A DNA stretch of 64,000 bases from Geobacillus thermodenitrificans subsp. thermodenitrificans DSM 465 (lineage in GTDB: Bacteria; Bacillota; Bacilli; Bacillales; Anoxybacillaceae). Within the stretch, counting starts at the first letter, position 1; each line of letters opens with the position of its first letter. This document shows, one piece after another, positions 35,602-46,178 of this stretch. The notes under the pieces were generated by a model. The model was not told the origin of the DNA and did no database searches. It saw nothing but the letters and a program-made list of their open reading frames with translations. A program made the translations under genes and the position numbers. The stretch spans positions 62,001 to 126,000 of the forward strand of contig NZ_AYKT01000001.1 in NCBI RefSeq assembly GCF_000496575.1, read 5' to 3'.

Positions 35602-36240
35602 CTATTGCTCCACCCACGTCGACAAGGTCTCGATGGGCAACCGGATTGAATGGTGGGCAGGGGCAGCCGCCTTGCCGATCGTGATAAGCAACGTCGGCAC
35701 ATAGCGGTTTGAAATGTGAAACTCCTCTTTGAGCCGTTCGGGGTTAAATCCGCCGATCGGACATGTCGCCCAGCCTTTCGCCGTTGCCGCCAGCATGAGC
35801 TGCATTGCGGCGAAGGCGGTGTTTTGAAACGCAGCGTCACGGGCGTATTGCTCGTTGGCATACGCTGTCTCAATTTGCTTAGCGAGCTGCTGCTTTACCT
35901 CTTCGGTCATCGTCCCTTCGCGAACGAGTGGGTCATAAACGGCATCTGTATTCTGGTTCGCCTCCAAATCACCAAGCACAACGATCACAGCAGAGGCATC
36001 AACGATTTGTTGTTGGCCATAAGCGATCGGTTGCAACCGTCGTTGTGCCTCTTTGCCGTGGATGACGAGAAAGTGCCATGGCTGCAAATTCCAAGCAGAC
36101 GGTGCTTTCGCGGCAGCCGTGAGAATGGCACGCAGCTCATCTTTGCTGATCGTCGCGTTGGCGTCATATTGACGGACGGATTTTCGTTCCTCAATGACAG
36201 CAAACAAGTCTTTCATGATTGGCGTCATACCAACTGTCAT
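35602..36240 (-). CDS. Nitroreductase family protein
   Basis: A 212-residue FMN-dependent oxidoreductase of the NAD(P)H nitroreductase family. FMN-binding features are ERKSVRQYDANATIS at the N-terminus and APSAWNLQPWHFLVI; the later GWATCPIGGFN segment is conserved. The size fits the YdgI/YodC group. The ATG at 36240 has GGGGG seven bases upstream; a longer frame to 36270 has none. Substrate likely quinones or nitro compounds. Confidence 0.88.
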   Translation of the reverse strand: MTVGMTPIMKDLFAVIEERKSVRQYDANATISKDELRAILTAAAKAPSAWNLQPWHFLVIHGKEAQRRLQPIAYGQQQIVDASAVIVVLGDLEANQNTDAVYDPLVREGTMTEEVKQQLAKQIETAYANEQYARDAAFQNTAFAAMQLMLAATAKGWATCPIGGFNPERLKEEFHISNRYVPTLLITIGKAAAPAHHSIRLPIETLSTWVEQ

Positions 36241-36305
36241 GATCATTCCCCCTTTTTGTGAGGTATGCAAGGGTGTCCCGCTGTTTTTCGGTCATCTCAC
36301 TGTCG

Positions 36306-36434
36306 TTACGAGCGGTTTTTCTTTGCTTGCTTCGCCGTATCGATGCTGTCTTTTGCCATTTCTGCTTCCGCCTTCGAGACAGTCGGATTGGCTACTTCTT
36401 GGCTTACTTTATTTTGTCTTCCTTTTTTGGACAT
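36306..36434 (-). CDS. Small charged protein, 42 residues
   Basis: An ATG at 36432-36434 has AAAGGAGG seven bases upstream and encodes MSKKGRQNKVSQEVANPTVS, then KAEAEMAKDSIDTAKQAKKN, RS and a stop at 36306. It is Lys/Ala-rich, without hydrophobic segments, reminiscent of small spore proteins, but I cannot place it in a family. Its start lies inside the last 31 bases of the alpha/beta hydrolase gene, whose C-terminus reads RKEEHACPKKEDKIK in another frame, so the two are likely translationally coupled. Confidence 0.65.
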   Translation of the reverse strand: MSKKGRQNKVSQEVANPTVSKAEAEMAKDSIDTAKQAKKNRS

Positions 36435-37225
36435 GCATGTTCCTCCTTTCGTTCAAGTGATTTCCGCCGACTGTACACCCGTAAGATGTTGTTTAATTCA
36501 CAGCTATGTTTGGTCGGGATTTGATGGCGGGCCCGATCGATGAACACGACGTCAGCATGCGGTACATAACGGCGGAACATGGCGATATAGGGATGGATGT
36601 AATAGTCGCGTGCGCCATAAATAAGCAACAAGGGGGCTTGAAGGGAAGACAGCTGCTTCGTGCAACAGTAGACAAGTCCGGCACGGTATGCGGTGTCTAA
36701 ATCCCGTTTGTTAGCCCGCCGAACGTACTGCTTGAGCAGCTTCCGTTCGTGTCGGCTTGTTGCATGTCCGATGGCGAGTACCGAGGAGATTAAAGATAAG
36801 GCACCTAGTTTGGCGGCTGAAATGCCAAGCAAAAACTCGCCGTACAAAAGTGGAGTGCACACTTCAGGAAACCCACCGATTAAAATGACCTGTTCGACGT
36901 ACTGTGGATAGCGAAGCGCGAAATCAAGTGCGATTGATCCGCCATTCGAATAGCCGCAAATGATGGCACGCTCGATGCCAAGGAAGCGGAGCAATACGGA
37001 GACGTCGTCTGCAAGCAGCGGGACGGTAATCGGCACGTCTGATGGGCTGCTTCTCCCATTCCCGCGCATATCGCACAAAATAAGGCGAAAATGGCGGGCA
37101 AGCGGCTCCTGTTGGCGAAAAATGACGTGTCCCAGCCCCGGAGGGTGGATAAATAAAAGCGGCGGTCCTTCCCCTTTTTCCTCATAATAAAGGCGGACGC
37201 GCTCATTAATGGAAACGTATGGCAT
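36404..37225 (-). CDS. Alpha/beta fold hydrolase
   Basis: A 273-residue hydrolase. The oxyanion HPPGLGHVIF segment, the nucleophile elbow GYSNGGSIAL, the Asp in YGARDYYIHP and the His in DRARHQIPTK make a complete triad. The ATG at 37225 follows GGGGG. The substrate is unknown. Its 3' end overlaps the start of the 42-residue gene. Divergent from glcT. Confidence 0.87.
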   Translation of the reverse strand: MPYVSINERVRLYYEEKGEGPPLLFIHPPGLGHVIFRQQEPLARHFRLILCDMRGNGRSSPSDVPITVPLLADDVSVLLRFLGIERAIICGYSNGGSIALDFALRYPQYVEQVILIGGFPEVCTPLLYGEFLLGISAAKLGALSLISSVLAIGHATSRHERKLLKQYVRRANKRDLDTAYRAGLVYCCTKQLSSLQAPLLLIYGARDYYIHPYIAMFRRYVPHADVVFIDRARHQIPTKHSCELNNILRVYSRRKSLERKEEHACPKKEDKIK

Positions 37226-37383
37226 ATCAATCCCCCTCTCTTGGCACTCTATAGTATGGAAAGAAGGGCGTCGTCCCATCCAAAAAAACGCCATCTTTTT
37301 TTCGTTGAGCGGCGGGGTGTTTCCGGTTTATAATTAGTCGCGTAATGAATAACGGGCCATTGCCGCGGAAAGGAGGGAGCTTG

Positions 37384-38241
37384 ATGGAACAGTCGTTTCG
37401 TGTAGAAAAAGCGCTCAATAACAATGTGTTAATCGCTTCCCATCCAGCGTATGGCGAAGTCGTCTTGCTTGGTAAAGGGATCGGCTTCGGCAAAAAAAAG
37501 GGGGACGAAATTGCTGAGAGCACTGTAGAAAAATGCTTTGTTCTCAAAAATGAACGTGAACAAGAGCAATACAAAAAACTGCTCCCTGAACTGAGCGAAG
37601 AGTTTATCGCCCTCATGAATGAGGTGATTCAACATATTAAGCAGCGTGTCGGCGTGCCATTAAACGAGCACATTCACGTTGCACTGACCGATCATATCGC
37701 GTTTACACTAAAGCGACTTGAACAAGGATTAGACGTCAAAAATCCGTTTTTGGTCGAGACGAAAAGTTTGTATCCGCTTGAGTACGAAATCGCGGCTGAA
37801 GTCGCCGAGCTGATTGGGGATAAGCTCGGGGTCGCACTGCCGGAAGGAGAAGTGGGCTTCATCACCCTCCATATTCATAGCGCTATTTCAAAACAAAGCT
37901 TGGCAGAAGCTAATCAATATTCCCAGCTCATCGCTAAGCTTGTCGAGATTGTCGAACAGCAGCTTGGCGTCGACATCGATCGTGAGAGTATCCACTATTT
38001 GCGTTTCGTTCGCCATTTGCGCTACGCGATCGATCGGCTGAAAAAAGGAGAAAAAGTCGAAGAACCAAAAAATTTGTCGAAAATCTTGAAAGAGGCTTAC
38101 CCGCTATGCTATAATCTAGCATGGAAGTTAGTTAAAGTCATGCAGCAAACGCTTCAACTGCCGGCTGACGACGCCGAGGCAGTCTATTTGACGCTGCATT
38201 TGCAGCGGCTGGCGGAAAAAAAGAGTGGCACAACAATATAA
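37384..38241 (+). CDS. glcT: Transcription antiterminator GlcT
   Basis: A 285-residue BglG/SacY-family antiterminator. Residues about 1-60 form the RNA-binding CAT domain (KALNNNVLIASHPAYGEVVL ... GIGFGKKKGD), followed by two PRD domains with regulatory histidines in LNEHIHVALTDHI and GFITLHIHSA. When glucose is present it binds the RAT just downstream and prevents termination before ptsG. AAAGGAGGG precedes the ATG at 37384. Confidence 0.95.
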   Translation: MEQSFRVEKALNNNVLIASHPAYGEVVLLGKGIGFGKKKGDEIAESTVEKCFVLKNEREQEQYKKLLPELSEEFIALMNEVIQHIKQRVGVPLNEHIHVALTDHIAFTLKRLEQGLDVKNPFLVETKSLYPLEYEIAAEVAELIGDKLGVALPEGEVGFITLHIHSAISKQSLAEANQYSQLIAKLVEIVEQQLGVDIDRESIHYLRFVRHLRYAIDRLKKGEKVEEPKNLSKILKEAYPLCYNLAWKLVKVMQQTLQLPADDAEAVYLTLHLQRLAEKKSGTTI

Positions 38242-38255
38242 CATTGTCTCGCTTT

Positions 38256-38285
38256 ACGTGTTACTGATTCGATCAGGCATGAGTA
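38256..38285 (+). promoter_or_regulatory. GlcT ribonucleic antiterminator (RAT)
   Basis: ACGTGTTACTGATTCGATCA then GGCATGAGT matches the ptsG RAT as I recall it from B. subtilis. It overlaps the left arm of the terminator that follows, so GlcT binding and termination are mutually exclusive. Confidence 0.92.
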
Positions 38286-38376
38286 AAGAGAGCGAAACAG
38301 GACGGCAACGACCGGAATTTTGTATTCAGGTTGTTGTAAGCGTTCTTTTTGTCTCTCTTTATTCATGCCTTTTTTA
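38275..38376 (+). terminator. ptsG leader terminator controlled by GlcT
   Basis: AGGCATGAGTAAAGAGAG (38275-38292) and CTCTCTTTATTCATGCCT (38353-38370) pair, followed by TTTTTT. The loop contains a further CAACGACC/GGTTGTTG hairpin, so the structure is unusually long. Confidence 0.85.
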
Positions 38377-38480
38377 TTGCCACTGGTTGTCCGAAAAATG
38401 ATCGCCCGTCTATTTTTCAGTACATGAATCTGCCGTTTGCTGCAAAACTTAAGAAAAGGAAGTTGAAGGAGGTCGTAAGG

Positions 38481-40496
38481 ATGAAACAAGCGTTTGGCAC
38501 GCTGCAAAGGGTCGGGAAAGCGCTTATGCTCCCGGTGGCGATCCTGCCGGCAGCAGGGATTTTGTTAGCCATCGGTAACGCTTTGAAAAACCCAGCGCTC
38601 ACCGACAAAATTCCGGCGTTAAAAGCCGACTGGGTTGTGTTAATCTCAAACGTTATGGAACAGGCGGGCGGCATTGTTTTCTCTAACTTGTCGCTCTTGT
38701 TTGCCGTCGGTGTAGCGATCGGTCTCGCCGGCGGGGAAGGGGTCGCCGGATTAGCGGCGATCATCGGCTACTTAATTATGAACGTCACAATGAGCGTTGT
38801 TTTAAATGTGAACGCCGATATGGTTGGTAACGACCCATCATTTGCCAACATTCTCGGCATTCCGACGCTGCAAACGGGCGTCTTCGGCGGGATTATCGTC
38901 GGGATTTTGGCCGCTTATATGTACAATAAATACTTTAACATCGAACTGCCGCAATATCTCGGCTTTTTCGCCGGCAAACGATTCGTGCCGATTGTGACAG
39001 CGGCTTCTGCCGTCGTGCTTGGCATTATCATGACGTTTATCTGGCCGCCGATTCAGCACGGATTAAATGCGTTCTCGCACAATATGATTGATGCAAACAA
39101 AACGGTTGCCGCATTTATTTTCGGTGTTATCGAACGTGCGTTGATCCCGTTTGGACTCCACCATATTTTTTATTCGCCGTTTTGGTTTGAGTTTGGCGAA
39201 TATGTAAATAAGGCTGGTCAAATTATACGCGGCGACCAAAAAATCTTTTTCGAGCAGCTGAAAGACGGAGTGGAGCTGACGGCTGGCACGTTTATGACCG
39301 GGAAGTTTCCATTCATGATGTTTGGCCTTCCGGCTGCAGCCCTCGCTATTTATCATGAAGCGCGCCCGGAAAACAAAAAAATCGTCGCTGGTATCATGGG
39401 CTCAGCAGCGCTGACATCGTTTTTAACTGGGATTACTGAACCGATCGAGTTTTCGTTTTTGTTCGTCGCTCCGGCGCTGTTTGCCATCCATTGCGTTTTT
39501 GCCGGGCTATCGTTTATGATCATGCACTTGTTGAACATCAAAATCGGGATGACGTTCTCTGGCGGGGTCATCGACTTCCTGCTGTTCGGTGTTCTGCCGA
39601 ATCGGACGGCGTGGTGGCTCGTCATTCCGATTGGATTAGCGTTTGCAGTCATTTATTACTTCGGGTTCCGTTTTGCCATTCGCAAATGGAACTTGGCGAC
39701 GCCAGGACGTGAAAAAACGGGCGATGAAACGCCAAAAGCTGAAGCGGCCACTGGTGATTTGCCGTATGAAGTGCTTGCCGCTCTTGGCGGAAAGGAAAAC
39801 ATCGAACATTTGGATGCATGTATTACGCGCTTACGCGTATCGGTCCGTGACATCGGCCAAGTCAATAAAGACCGGCTGAAAGAGCTCGGCGCTGCTGGTG
39901 TGCTCGAAGTCGGCAACAACGTGCAAGCGATCTTCGGCCCGAAATCGGATATCTTAAAAGGACAAATTCATGATATTATGCAAGGAAAAGTGCCGACAAA
40001 AGTGAAAGAAGAGCCGAAGGAAGAGACGCCAGCTACGACTCAGGCGGAAGCGATCGCTTCGCCGCTCGCTGGGGAAATCGTCCCGCTTGCTGATGTACCT
40101 GACCAAGTATTTTCGCAAAAAATGATGGGCGATGGTTTCGCCGTCATGCCAACGGATGGCACAGTCGTCTCCCCTGTCGATGGGAACATCATCAACGTGT
40201 TTCCGACGAAGCACGCCATTGGCATCAAGTCGGCTGGAGGACATGAAATTTTAATTCACTTCGGCATCGATACGGTGAAACTGAATGGTGAAGGATTTGA
40301 AGCGCTCGTCAAAGAAGGCGATGAAGTGAAAAAAGGACAGCCGATTTTGCGTGTTGATCTCGATTATGTGAAAAATAACGCACCATCCATCGTTACACCG
40401 GTGATTTTCACGAACTTGCAAGCTGGTCAGGCGGTGCACATCAAAAAGCAAGGCGCAGTCTCCCAAGGTGAAGACGGCGTCGTTGAAATCGGCTAA
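38481..40496 (+). CDS. ptsG: PTS glucose transporter subunit EIICBA
   Basis: A 671-residue fused PTS permease. EIIC: about ten membrane helices (residues about 15-390). EIIB: the phosphocysteine in [17 protein letters not shown]: the phosphohistidine in [13 protein letters not shown], after the Ala/Glu linker around residue 520. It imports and phosphorylates glucose with PtsH and PtsI encoded next. The ATG at 38481 has AAGGAGG upstream; the frame upstream of it spans the leader. Antitermination by GlcT controls it. Confidence 0.96.
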   Translation: MKQAFGTLQRVGKALMLPVAILPAAGILLAIGNALKNPALTDKIPALKADWVVLISNVMEQAGGIVFSNLSLLFAVGVAIGLAGGEGVAGLAAIIGYLIMNVTMSVVLNVNADMVGNDPSFANILGIPTLQTGVFGGIIVGILAAYMYNKYFNIELPQYLGFFAGKRFVPIVTAASAVVLGIIMTFIWPPIQHGLNAFSHNMIDANKTVAAFIFGVIERALIPFGLHHIFYSPFWFEFGEYVNKAGQIIRGDQKIFFEQLKDGVELTAGTFMTGKFPFMMFGLPAAALAIYHEARPENKKIVAGIMGSAALTSFLTGITEPIEFSFLFVAPALFAIHCVFAGLSFMIMHLLNIKIGMTFSGGVIDFLLFGVLPNRTAWWLVIPIGLAFAVIYYFGFRFAIRKWNLATPGREKTGDETPKAEAATGDLPYEVLAALGGKENIEHLDACITRLRVSVRDIGQVNKDRLKELGAAGVLEVGNNVQAIFGPKSDILKGQIHDIMQGKVPTKVKEEPKEETPATTQAEAIASPLAGEIVPLADVPDQVFSQKMMGDGFAVMPTDGTVVSPVDGNIINVFPTKHAIGIKSAGGHEILIHFGIDTVKLNGEGFEALVKEGDEVKKGQPILRVDLDYVKNNAPSIVTPVIFTNLQAGQAVHIKKQGAVSQGEDGVVEIG

Positions 40497-40538
40497 ACCG
40501 CTTGTTAATCGTTGGTGCGGGGGGACAAGCATTTTCCG

Positions 40539-40568
40539 TTGCCTCCCCGCCCGTGTATTTGATATGAT
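40539..40568 (+). promoter_or_regulatory. Probable promoter for ptsHI
   Basis: TTGCCT (40539-40544), an 18-base spacer and TATGAT (40563-40568), 40 bases before ptsH; it would give ptsHI expression independent of GlcT. Confidence 0.55.
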
Positions 40569-40607
40569 GACAAAGAAAAAAATAGTGAAGAAGGGGATTG
40601 ATGAACG

Positions 40608-40871
40608 ATGGAAAAAACGTTTAAAGTCACTTCAGACTCTGGCATCCATGCCCGCCCGGCGACCATTTTAGTGCAAACAGCCAGCAAATTTAACAGCGAA
40701 ATTCAACTGGAGTACAACGGAAAAACGGTCAACTTGAAATCGATCATGGGCGTTATGTCGTTAGGCATTCCGAAAGGGGCAACGATTAAAATTACGGCAG
40801 AAGGGGCCGATGCAGCAGAGGCGATGGCAGCGTTAACGGATACGTTGGCGAAAGAAGGCCTTGCTCAGTAA
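40608..40871 (+). CDS. ptsH: Phosphocarrier protein HPr
   Basis: An 87-residue PTS phosphocarrier. The active-site His15 is in [12 protein letters not shown] and the HPr-kinase regulatory Ser46 is in [12 protein letters not shown], so it can act with CcpA in catabolite repression. The stop shares one base with the ptsI start. AAGGGGA precedes the ATG. Confidence 0.97.
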   Translation: MEKTFKVTSDSGIHARPATILVQTASKFNSEIQLEYNGKTVNLKSIMGVMSLGIPKGATIKITAEGADAAEAMAALTDTLAKEGLAQ

Positions 40872-42592
40872 TGGAAAAAACCATCCATGGAATTGCTGCA
40901 TCGAGCGGTATCGCCATTGCCAAGGCATACCGCTTAGAAACCCCTCATTTGGCGGCTGAAAAACGGCCGATCACTGACGCTGAGGCGGAAGTGGCGCGGC
41001 TCGAGGCGGCGGTCGCCAAGGCGAAAGAAGAGCTTGAGATGATTAAACAGCACGCCTTAGAGAAACTCGGTGAAGACAAAGCCGCCATTTTTGCTGCCCA
41101 TTTGCTTGTGCTTGATGATCCGGAACTATTAAACCCGATTAAAGAAAAAATTAAAACGGAACAAGTGAATGCCGAGTATGCGCTTGACGAGACCGCATCG
41201 TTTTTCATTTCCATGTTTGAAGGCATGGACAATGAATATATGAAAGAGAGAGCTGCTGACATCCGCGATGTAACGAAGCGAGTTCTCGCCCATTTGCTCG
41301 GCGTTGCCATCTCCAACCCAAGCCTGATTTCCGAAGAGGTCGTCATCATTGCTGAAGATTTGACACCATCCGATACGGCGCAGCTGAATCGACAGTATGT
41401 CAAAGGATTTGCGACCGACATCGGTGGACGGACATCGCACTCGGCCATTATGGCCCGCTCGCTCGAAATTCCGGCTGTCGTCGGCACGAAGACGGTAACA
41501 GCGGAAGTGAAAAACGGCGACATTGTCGTCATCGACGGGCTTGATGGACAAGTCGTTGTCAATCCGTCGCCGGAGCTGCTCGCTCATTATGAAGAAAAGC
41601 AAGCCCGCTATGAAGCGCAAAAAGCGGAATGGGCAAAACTCGTTCATGAGCCGACAGTGACGGCTGACGGTGTACATGTCGAGCTGGCAGCCAACATTGG
41701 CACACCGGACGATGTAAAAGGGGTGCTTGCTAACGGGGCGGAAGGCATCGGTTTGTACCGGACGGAGTTTTTATATATGGGCCGCCCGGAACTGCCGACA
41801 GAGGAAGAGCAGTTCGTCGCCTACAAAACGGTGCTTGAGCAAATGAAGGGCAAGCCGGTCGTCGTCCGCACGCTTGACATCGGCGGTGATAAAGAGCTAC
41901 CATATTTAAACTTGCCGAAAGAAATGAACCCGTTTTTAGGGTTCCGTGCGATCCGTCTTTGCTTGGAAATGCAGGAGATGTTCCGCACTCAGCTGCGTGC
42001 CCTGCTGCGGGCGAGCGTGCATGGCAATTTGAAAATCATGTTTCCGATGATTGCCACGCTCGACGAATTCCGTCAGGCGAAAGCGATTTTGCTCGAAGAA
42101 AAAGAGGCGCTCCTGCGTCAAGGCACGCCAGTCGCCGATGACATTGAAGTCGGCATGATGGTCGAGATTCCGGCTGCTGCCGTTATGGCGGATCAGTTTG
42201 CAAAAGAAGTGGATTTCTTCAGCATTGGCACGAACGACTTAATCCAATATACGATGGCCGCCGACCGAATGAATGAGCGTGTCTCGTATTTGTATCAACC
42301 GTACAATCCGGCCATTTTGCGGCTTATCAGCCATGTGATTGATGCTGCCCACCGCGAAGGAAAATGGGTCGGTATGTGCGGGGAAATGGCTGGCGACCCG
42401 ATTGCAATTCCGATTTTGCTTGCCCTCGGACTTGACGAGTTCAGCATGAGCGCCACCTCGATTTTACCGGCGCGCGCTCAGCTGAAACAGCTGTCAAAAG
42501 AAGAGGCAACTCGCATCAAAGAGAAGGTTCTGTCGCTCGGAACAGCCGAGGACGTTGTGGCCTTTGTCAAACAAACATTTTCTCTTGCTTAA
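40871..42592 (+). CDS. ptsI: PTS phosphoenolpyruvate-protein phosphotransferase (enzyme I)
   Basis: A 573-residue enzyme that transfers phosphate from PEP to HPr. The phosphohistidine is in [13 protein letters not shown], the PEP site [11 protein letters not shown] and the C-terminal catalytic [19 protein letters not shown] and MCGEMAGDP motifs are intact. Overlaps ptsH by one base. Followed by a hairpin terminator. Confidence 0.97.
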   Translation: MEKTIHGIAASSGIAIAKAYRLETPHLAAEKRPITDAEAEVARLEAAVAKAKEELEMIKQHALEKLGEDKAAIFAAHLLVLDDPELLNPIKEKIKTEQVNAEYALDETASFFISMFEGMDNEYMKERAADIRDVTKRVLAHLLGVAISNPSLISEEVVIIAEDLTPSDTAQLNRQYVKGFATDIGGRTSHSAIMARSLEIPAVVGTKTVTAEVKNGDIVVIDGLDGQVVVNPSPELLAHYEEKQARYEAQKAEWAKLVHEPTVTADGVHVELAANIGTPDDVKGVLANGAEGIGLYRTEFLYMGRPELPTEEEQFVAYKTVLEQMKGKPVVVRTLDIGGDKELPYLNLPKEMNPFLGFRAIRLCLEMQEMFRTQLRALLRASVHGNLKIMFPMIATLDEFRQAKAILLEEKEALLRQGTPVADDIEVGMMVEIPAAAVMADQFAKEVDFFSIGTNDLIQYTMAADRMNERVSYLYQPYNPAILRLISHVIDAAHREGKWVGMCGEMAGDPIAIPILLALGLDEFSMSATSILPARAQLKQLSKEEATRIKEKVLSLGTAEDVVAFVKQTFSLA

Positions 42593-42596
42593 ATGA

Positions 42597-42630
42597 AGGC
42601 GTGGCAACGTTTGTGTTGCCGCGCTTTTTC
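42597..42630 (+). terminator. Terminator of the ptsGHI operon
   Basis: GCGTGGCAAC and GTTGCCGCGC arms followed by TTTTTC. Confidence 0.85.
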
Positions 42631-42638
42631 GTGTTGCT

Positions 42639-43190
42639 TTATGCCAACAACGGGGCAGATGTTTCGTAGCCATAGCGTTGCCTGATGGTGAGGGAAAGGC
42701 CGATGGCGATGACTTTCGCCATTTGATAAACAATGTGTAAATTCGTATACGGAAGTGCGCTCACATCAGCCGTGTCCTCCATCATGACCCCCATGATGCT
42801 GATGTCGCCGATACGCGGCAGCGATTTACCAAGCGCCGTTCCGGGAGCGAGCGCGCCGGGGAGAATGGCGATCGTATGTACAAACGGACGTGGGCCAACA
42901 ATGCTGTCAATGGCCAATATGTAGGAATCATCTTTGTTTTGCAACTGTTGGTGCACCTGACGGATGTTCGTCGCATCGACTGGCTGCTGCAGTGTACCGA
43001 TCACTGTCAAATGATCCGGATAAGCATTTTCAAGCAGCGTGCCAACAAACGGACCTAAACTGTCCCCGTTAATGCGGTTGCTGCCGATGCAAACAACGGT
43101 CAGATGGCGGACATGCGCCGGTAGCAGAGAAAAGAGCTCATTGCGAATAAGTAAAGGAGCGAGCGGATCGTTGTAGAAAATCGGTTTCAT
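42639..43190 (-). CDS. yyaC: Spore protease YyaC-like protein
   Basis: A 183-residue YyaC-family protein, related in fold to the spore protease/hydrogenase-maturation peptidase group. VVCIGSNRINGDSLGPFVGT, LAIDSIVGPRPFV and ISIMGVMMEDTADV are family segments. It is expected in sporulating cells; its exact substrate is not established. AAAGGA precedes the ATG. Convergent with ptsI. Confidence 0.88.
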   Translation of the reverse strand: MKPIFYNDPLAPLLIRNELFSLLPAHVRHLTVVCIGSNRINGDSLGPFVGTLLENAYPDHLTVIGTLQQPVDATNIRQVHQQLQNKDDSYILAIDSIVGPRPFVHTIAILPGALAPGTALGKSLPRIGDISIMGVMMEDTADVSALPYTNLHIVYQMAKVIAIGLSLTIRQRYGYETSAPLLA

Positions 43191-43339
43191 CGATGACGAT
43201 TCCTTTCTATCTATGTTCTCCTTTTCTTATTCGCGGCCGCTGCCAGTGACTCCTTTCTTTTCATAATTGTAAATTTTTTATAATTTTACTTAAATGGGTG
43301 TTCTATTTCATGAACATCGCATGATTGAGGGGGTTTTTC

Positions 43340-43785
43340 ATCTTCTAAATCATTGCAAACCATTGCAAGTGGTGTACGTCCGCAGCAAAGCAAAAACGTA
43401 ATGGATTGAATTTTTCAGCTTACTGACGATTCCTTTGTTCCTCCATTCTTCTAGGAGCAGTTCGTTTATATGGTTGATGTAATCAGGCATCCATCTGCCT
43501 CCAAGGCGAATGACAACTTCATCCATCGATTGCATGAGCCACTTAACGCGGGCTTAGCTTCCAGTACGGTAGGGAAACCCAATGTCAATGACAGAAAACG
43601 TATTGCCGTTAGGATGATGGTCGTGAATATCACCTCCGTCGGTCATTTCTTACCATAAATCATTAGTATGGCTAGGATCGAAGTCGAGGATGGGTCCGGT
43701 CATCGCTCCGATAAAACGGTTCTTGTATATACCGCTCCTCCTTGCTTTCGTTATGCCCCATCATAATCTGAACGCTAGAAAAAAC
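43340..43785 (-). pseudogene. Degenerate coding-like region, family not recognised
   Basis: No intact gene fills 43191-43809. On the minus strand, protein-like stretches appear in successive frames: GHNESKEERYIQEPFYRSDD, then TGPILDFDPSHTNDLW, a TAA, MTDGGDIHDHHPNGNTFSVI ending DIGFPYRTGS, and finally MPDYINHINELLLEEWRNKG in another frame. The alternation of frames and stops looks like a decayed gene. I cannot name it and codon bias is only suggestive. The rest of the 620-base interval is AT-rich and shows nothing else. Confidence 0.35.
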
Positions 43786-43792
43786 GCCAAGA

Positions 43793-43821
43793 AAAGAAAA
43801 CAGCCGCTGTTAGCGGCTGTG
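43793..43821 (-). terminator. Terminator of the 65-residue gene
   Basis: ACAGCCGCT and AGCGGCTGT form a perfect nine-base-pair stem overlapping the stop codon of the gene at 43810, with TTTTCTTTTC after it on the minus strand. Confidence 0.88.
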
Positions 43822-44007
43822 GGCATGTTGTTCAACGTATTTGCTGACCAACGCTTCGATTTGTTGTTCATCCGGCTTTTCGCCGTGAAATGGAAACACA
43901 ATTTCCTCAATAAATTCACCGTCACGGTAAACATGAAGCGCTCCTTTTTGCAACAGGACACTATATTCAATTTCGAATACATAGCCTTCATGTTCGATTG
44001 CTCCCAT
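43810..44007 (-). CDS. Small conserved protein, DUF5370-like, 65 residues
   Basis: Reads MGAIEHEGYVFEIEYSVLLQ, KGALHVYRDGEFIEEIVFPF and ends VSKYVEQHAHSR. The pattern is one I associate with an uncharacterised Bacillus family (DUF5370), from memory. AGGTG lies before the ATG and a strong terminator overlaps the stop. Function unknown. Confidence 0.72.
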   Translation of the reverse strand: MGAIEHEGYVFEIEYSVLLQKGALHVYRDGEFIEEIVFPFHGEKPDEQQIEALVSKYVEQHAHSR

Positions 44008-44170
44008 CGCTGTTCACCTGCCTATTTTTATTGTTCCGCCTGCCGCCTCTTGCTATGTATGAATTAAGAAGCTAATCCTATGGACGGAGGACTATCGTCC
44101 TTTTATAATGGAATGTAGTTCAATAAAATGTAGTTCGATGAAACCAGGGGACAGAGGGGAGAAGTAGGGA

Positions 44171-46147
44171 GTGTTTCGAACATTACGCAGCAAGTTAATT
44201 GTTTTGATGGCGCTATTATTGATTCTTTCGTTGGCGGCCACGCAGTTCGTCGGCATGATGCAAATGAGGAAACTCGTTGACGCTGATGTCAAGCAACGAG
44301 CACAGTCGGCACTCGACGGGTTGCTCGGCGATATTCGTACGAGCTTTCAAAGCGAGGAGAACAGCTTAGTACAGTTTAGTGAATCGCCGTCAGCTATGCA
44401 AATGATTCAAGATGAAAAAGCATGGTTGCAGCTTGAAAAGCAGTTCCGTACGTTTTTGCGCATTCATAAAAATGTGCAGTACATCTATATCGGCACGGAG
44501 CAGAAGAAAATGTACATTACGCCGACGGCGGAGTTTCCGGACGGATACGATCCGACAAGCCGCCCGTGGTATAAAGAAGCGATGGAACGCCCGGACCAAG
44601 TCGTGTGGACAGAGCCGTACGTCGATGCCATTACAGGTAAACATGTCGTGACATTGGCTAAGGCAGTGAGTGAAAATGGCCGCGTTTCTGCTGTCATCGG
44701 TATTGATATGTCGCTCGATACGGTGACGAGAATGGTCAACGCGAGCGATGTCGGTTATCACGGCTACCCGGTGTTGTTTGATTCAAAAGGAATGGCGATC
44801 GTCCATCCAGAGCATAAAGGGAAAAATATGGCGAAAAACGCGACTGTTCGCTATATGCTTGAACGTGAAAAAGGAATGTGGCAATACGAGGAAGATGGCG
44901 AACAACGGGTCATATATTTCACAACGATTCCAGAGCTTGGATGGAAAGTCGGCGCTGTTTATAAGAAAGCGGACTTATCAGCGATGAGCCGTTCAGTTGG
45001 GATGAACATGCTCGTCATTACAGTGATCGCGCTGATTGTAGCATTTGTCGCTGTTTACTTTTTAGCGCGTTCGATTACGAAACCGATTGTCGTCTTGCAA
45101 GAGCAGGTCGAAAAGGCGGCGTCTGGTGATTTGACGGTGCAGGCGCGTGTGACAGCAAAAGATGAGATTGGTCGCCTCGCTCGCCATTTCAACGACATGA
45201 TCGAGCATATGCGCGTGCTGATCGGTGAAGTGAACCGATCGGTAAATGAATTAGCGGCTTCAGCTGACCATTTAAGCGCCGTCTCCGAAGAAACGATGGC
45301 AACGAGCGAACAAGTGGCGAAAGCGATCGGTGAGATTGCGAAAGGGACGACCGATCAAGCTGGAAGCCTTGATACGATCAATGAGCAGACGTCAGCGTTG
45401 TCACAGCAAATTGAATCGGTCACAAGTGCGACAGTTGGCATGGAATCATTGTCGGATGACACGAAAACGGCCAGTTATGATGGGTTGGAGCATTTAAATA
45501 TCTTGCAGCTGAAATCGGAGGAAGCGAAACAAGAGCTGTCCGCAGTAGAAAACGTCATTAACGATCTAGTGAAAAAAATGGATGAAATTGATGGGGTTAT
45601 CCAAACAATTACCGCCATTTCCGGACAGACGAACTTGCTTGCGTTAAACGCCAGCATTGAGGCGGCGCGCGCCGGCGAGCATGGCAAAGGATTTGCCGTT
45701 GTCGCTGACGAGGTGCGCAAACTGGCGGAACAATCAGCAAAAGCGACAGAAATGATCCATGCGACCATTGCGGCCATTCAGCAGCAAGCGGCATTGGCGA
45801 TCGAGGCCGTCGGCCGTTCCAAACAGGCGTACAACAAACAGCGGGAAGCGGTGCATACGACCGGTGATTTGTTCGTAAAAATCACTAGCATGATGGAACA
45901 ATTGACAGACGCGCTCGCTGCTGTGATGGAAGAAGCAAAGCGGATGAACAGAAGCAAAGATGACGTGGTCGGCGCGATGCAAAACATTGCCGCCATCGCC
46001 CAACAGTCAGCGGCAGCGGCAGAAGAAGTGGCTGCTTCGGCCGATGACCAGTTGCAGGCGCTGGCGACGGTGACCGAATCGGCAGGATCGTTAAACGAGA
46101 TGAGCCAGCAATTGAAGCAGCTCGTGGAAAAATTCAAGCTCTCGTAA
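44171..46147 (+). CDS. Methyl-accepting chemotaxis protein
   Basis: A 658-residue chemoreceptor. TM1 is about residues 8-27; an extracellular dCache-type sensor follows with [20 protein letters not shown] (ligand-domain signature); TM2 is about 277-297, then HAMP ([20 protein letters not shown]). The long coiled-coil signalling domain includes the hairpin tip [20 protein letters not shown] and [16 protein letters not shown], which contacts CheA/CheW. The start is GTG at 44171. The ligand is unknown; related receptors sense amino acids. Confidence 0.93.
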   Translation: MFRTLRSKLIVLMALLLILSLAATQFVGMMQMRKLVDADVKQRAQSALDGLLGDIRTSFQSEENSLVQFSESPSAMQMIQDEKAWLQLEKQFRTFLRIHKNVQYIYIGTEQKKMYITPTAEFPDGYDPTSRPWYKEAMERPDQVVWTEPYVDAITGKHVVTLAKAVSENGRVSAVIGIDMSLDTVTRMVNASDVGYHGYPVLFDSKGMAIVHPEHKGKNMAKNATVRYMLEREKGMWQYEEDGEQRVIYFTTIPELGWKVGAVYKKADLSAMSRSVGMNMLVITVIALIVAFVAVYFLARSITKPIVVLQEQVEKAASGDLTVQARVTAKDEIGRLARHFNDMIEHMRVLIGEVNRSVNELAASADHLSAVSEETMATSEQVAKAIGEIAKGTTDQAGSLDTINEQTSALSQQIESVTSATVGMESLSDDTKTASYDGLEHLNILQLKSEEAKQELSAVENVINDLVKKMDEIDGVIQTITAISGQTNLLALNASIEAARAGEHGKGFAVVADEVRKLAEQSAKATEMIHATIAAIQQQAALAIEAVGRSKQAYNKQREAVHTTGDLFVKITSMMEQLTDALAAVMEEAKRMNRSKDDVVGAMQNIAAIAQQSAAAAEEVAASADDQLQALATVTESAGSLNEMSQQLKQLVEKFKLS

Positions 46148-46178
46148 GAAAGCGCAGCCTTTGTTCGGCTGCGCTTTT
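46148..46178 (+). terminator. Terminator of the chemoreceptor gene
   Basis: AAGCGCAGCC and GGCTGCGCTTTT around TTTGTTC, immediately after the stop. Confidence 0.92.
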
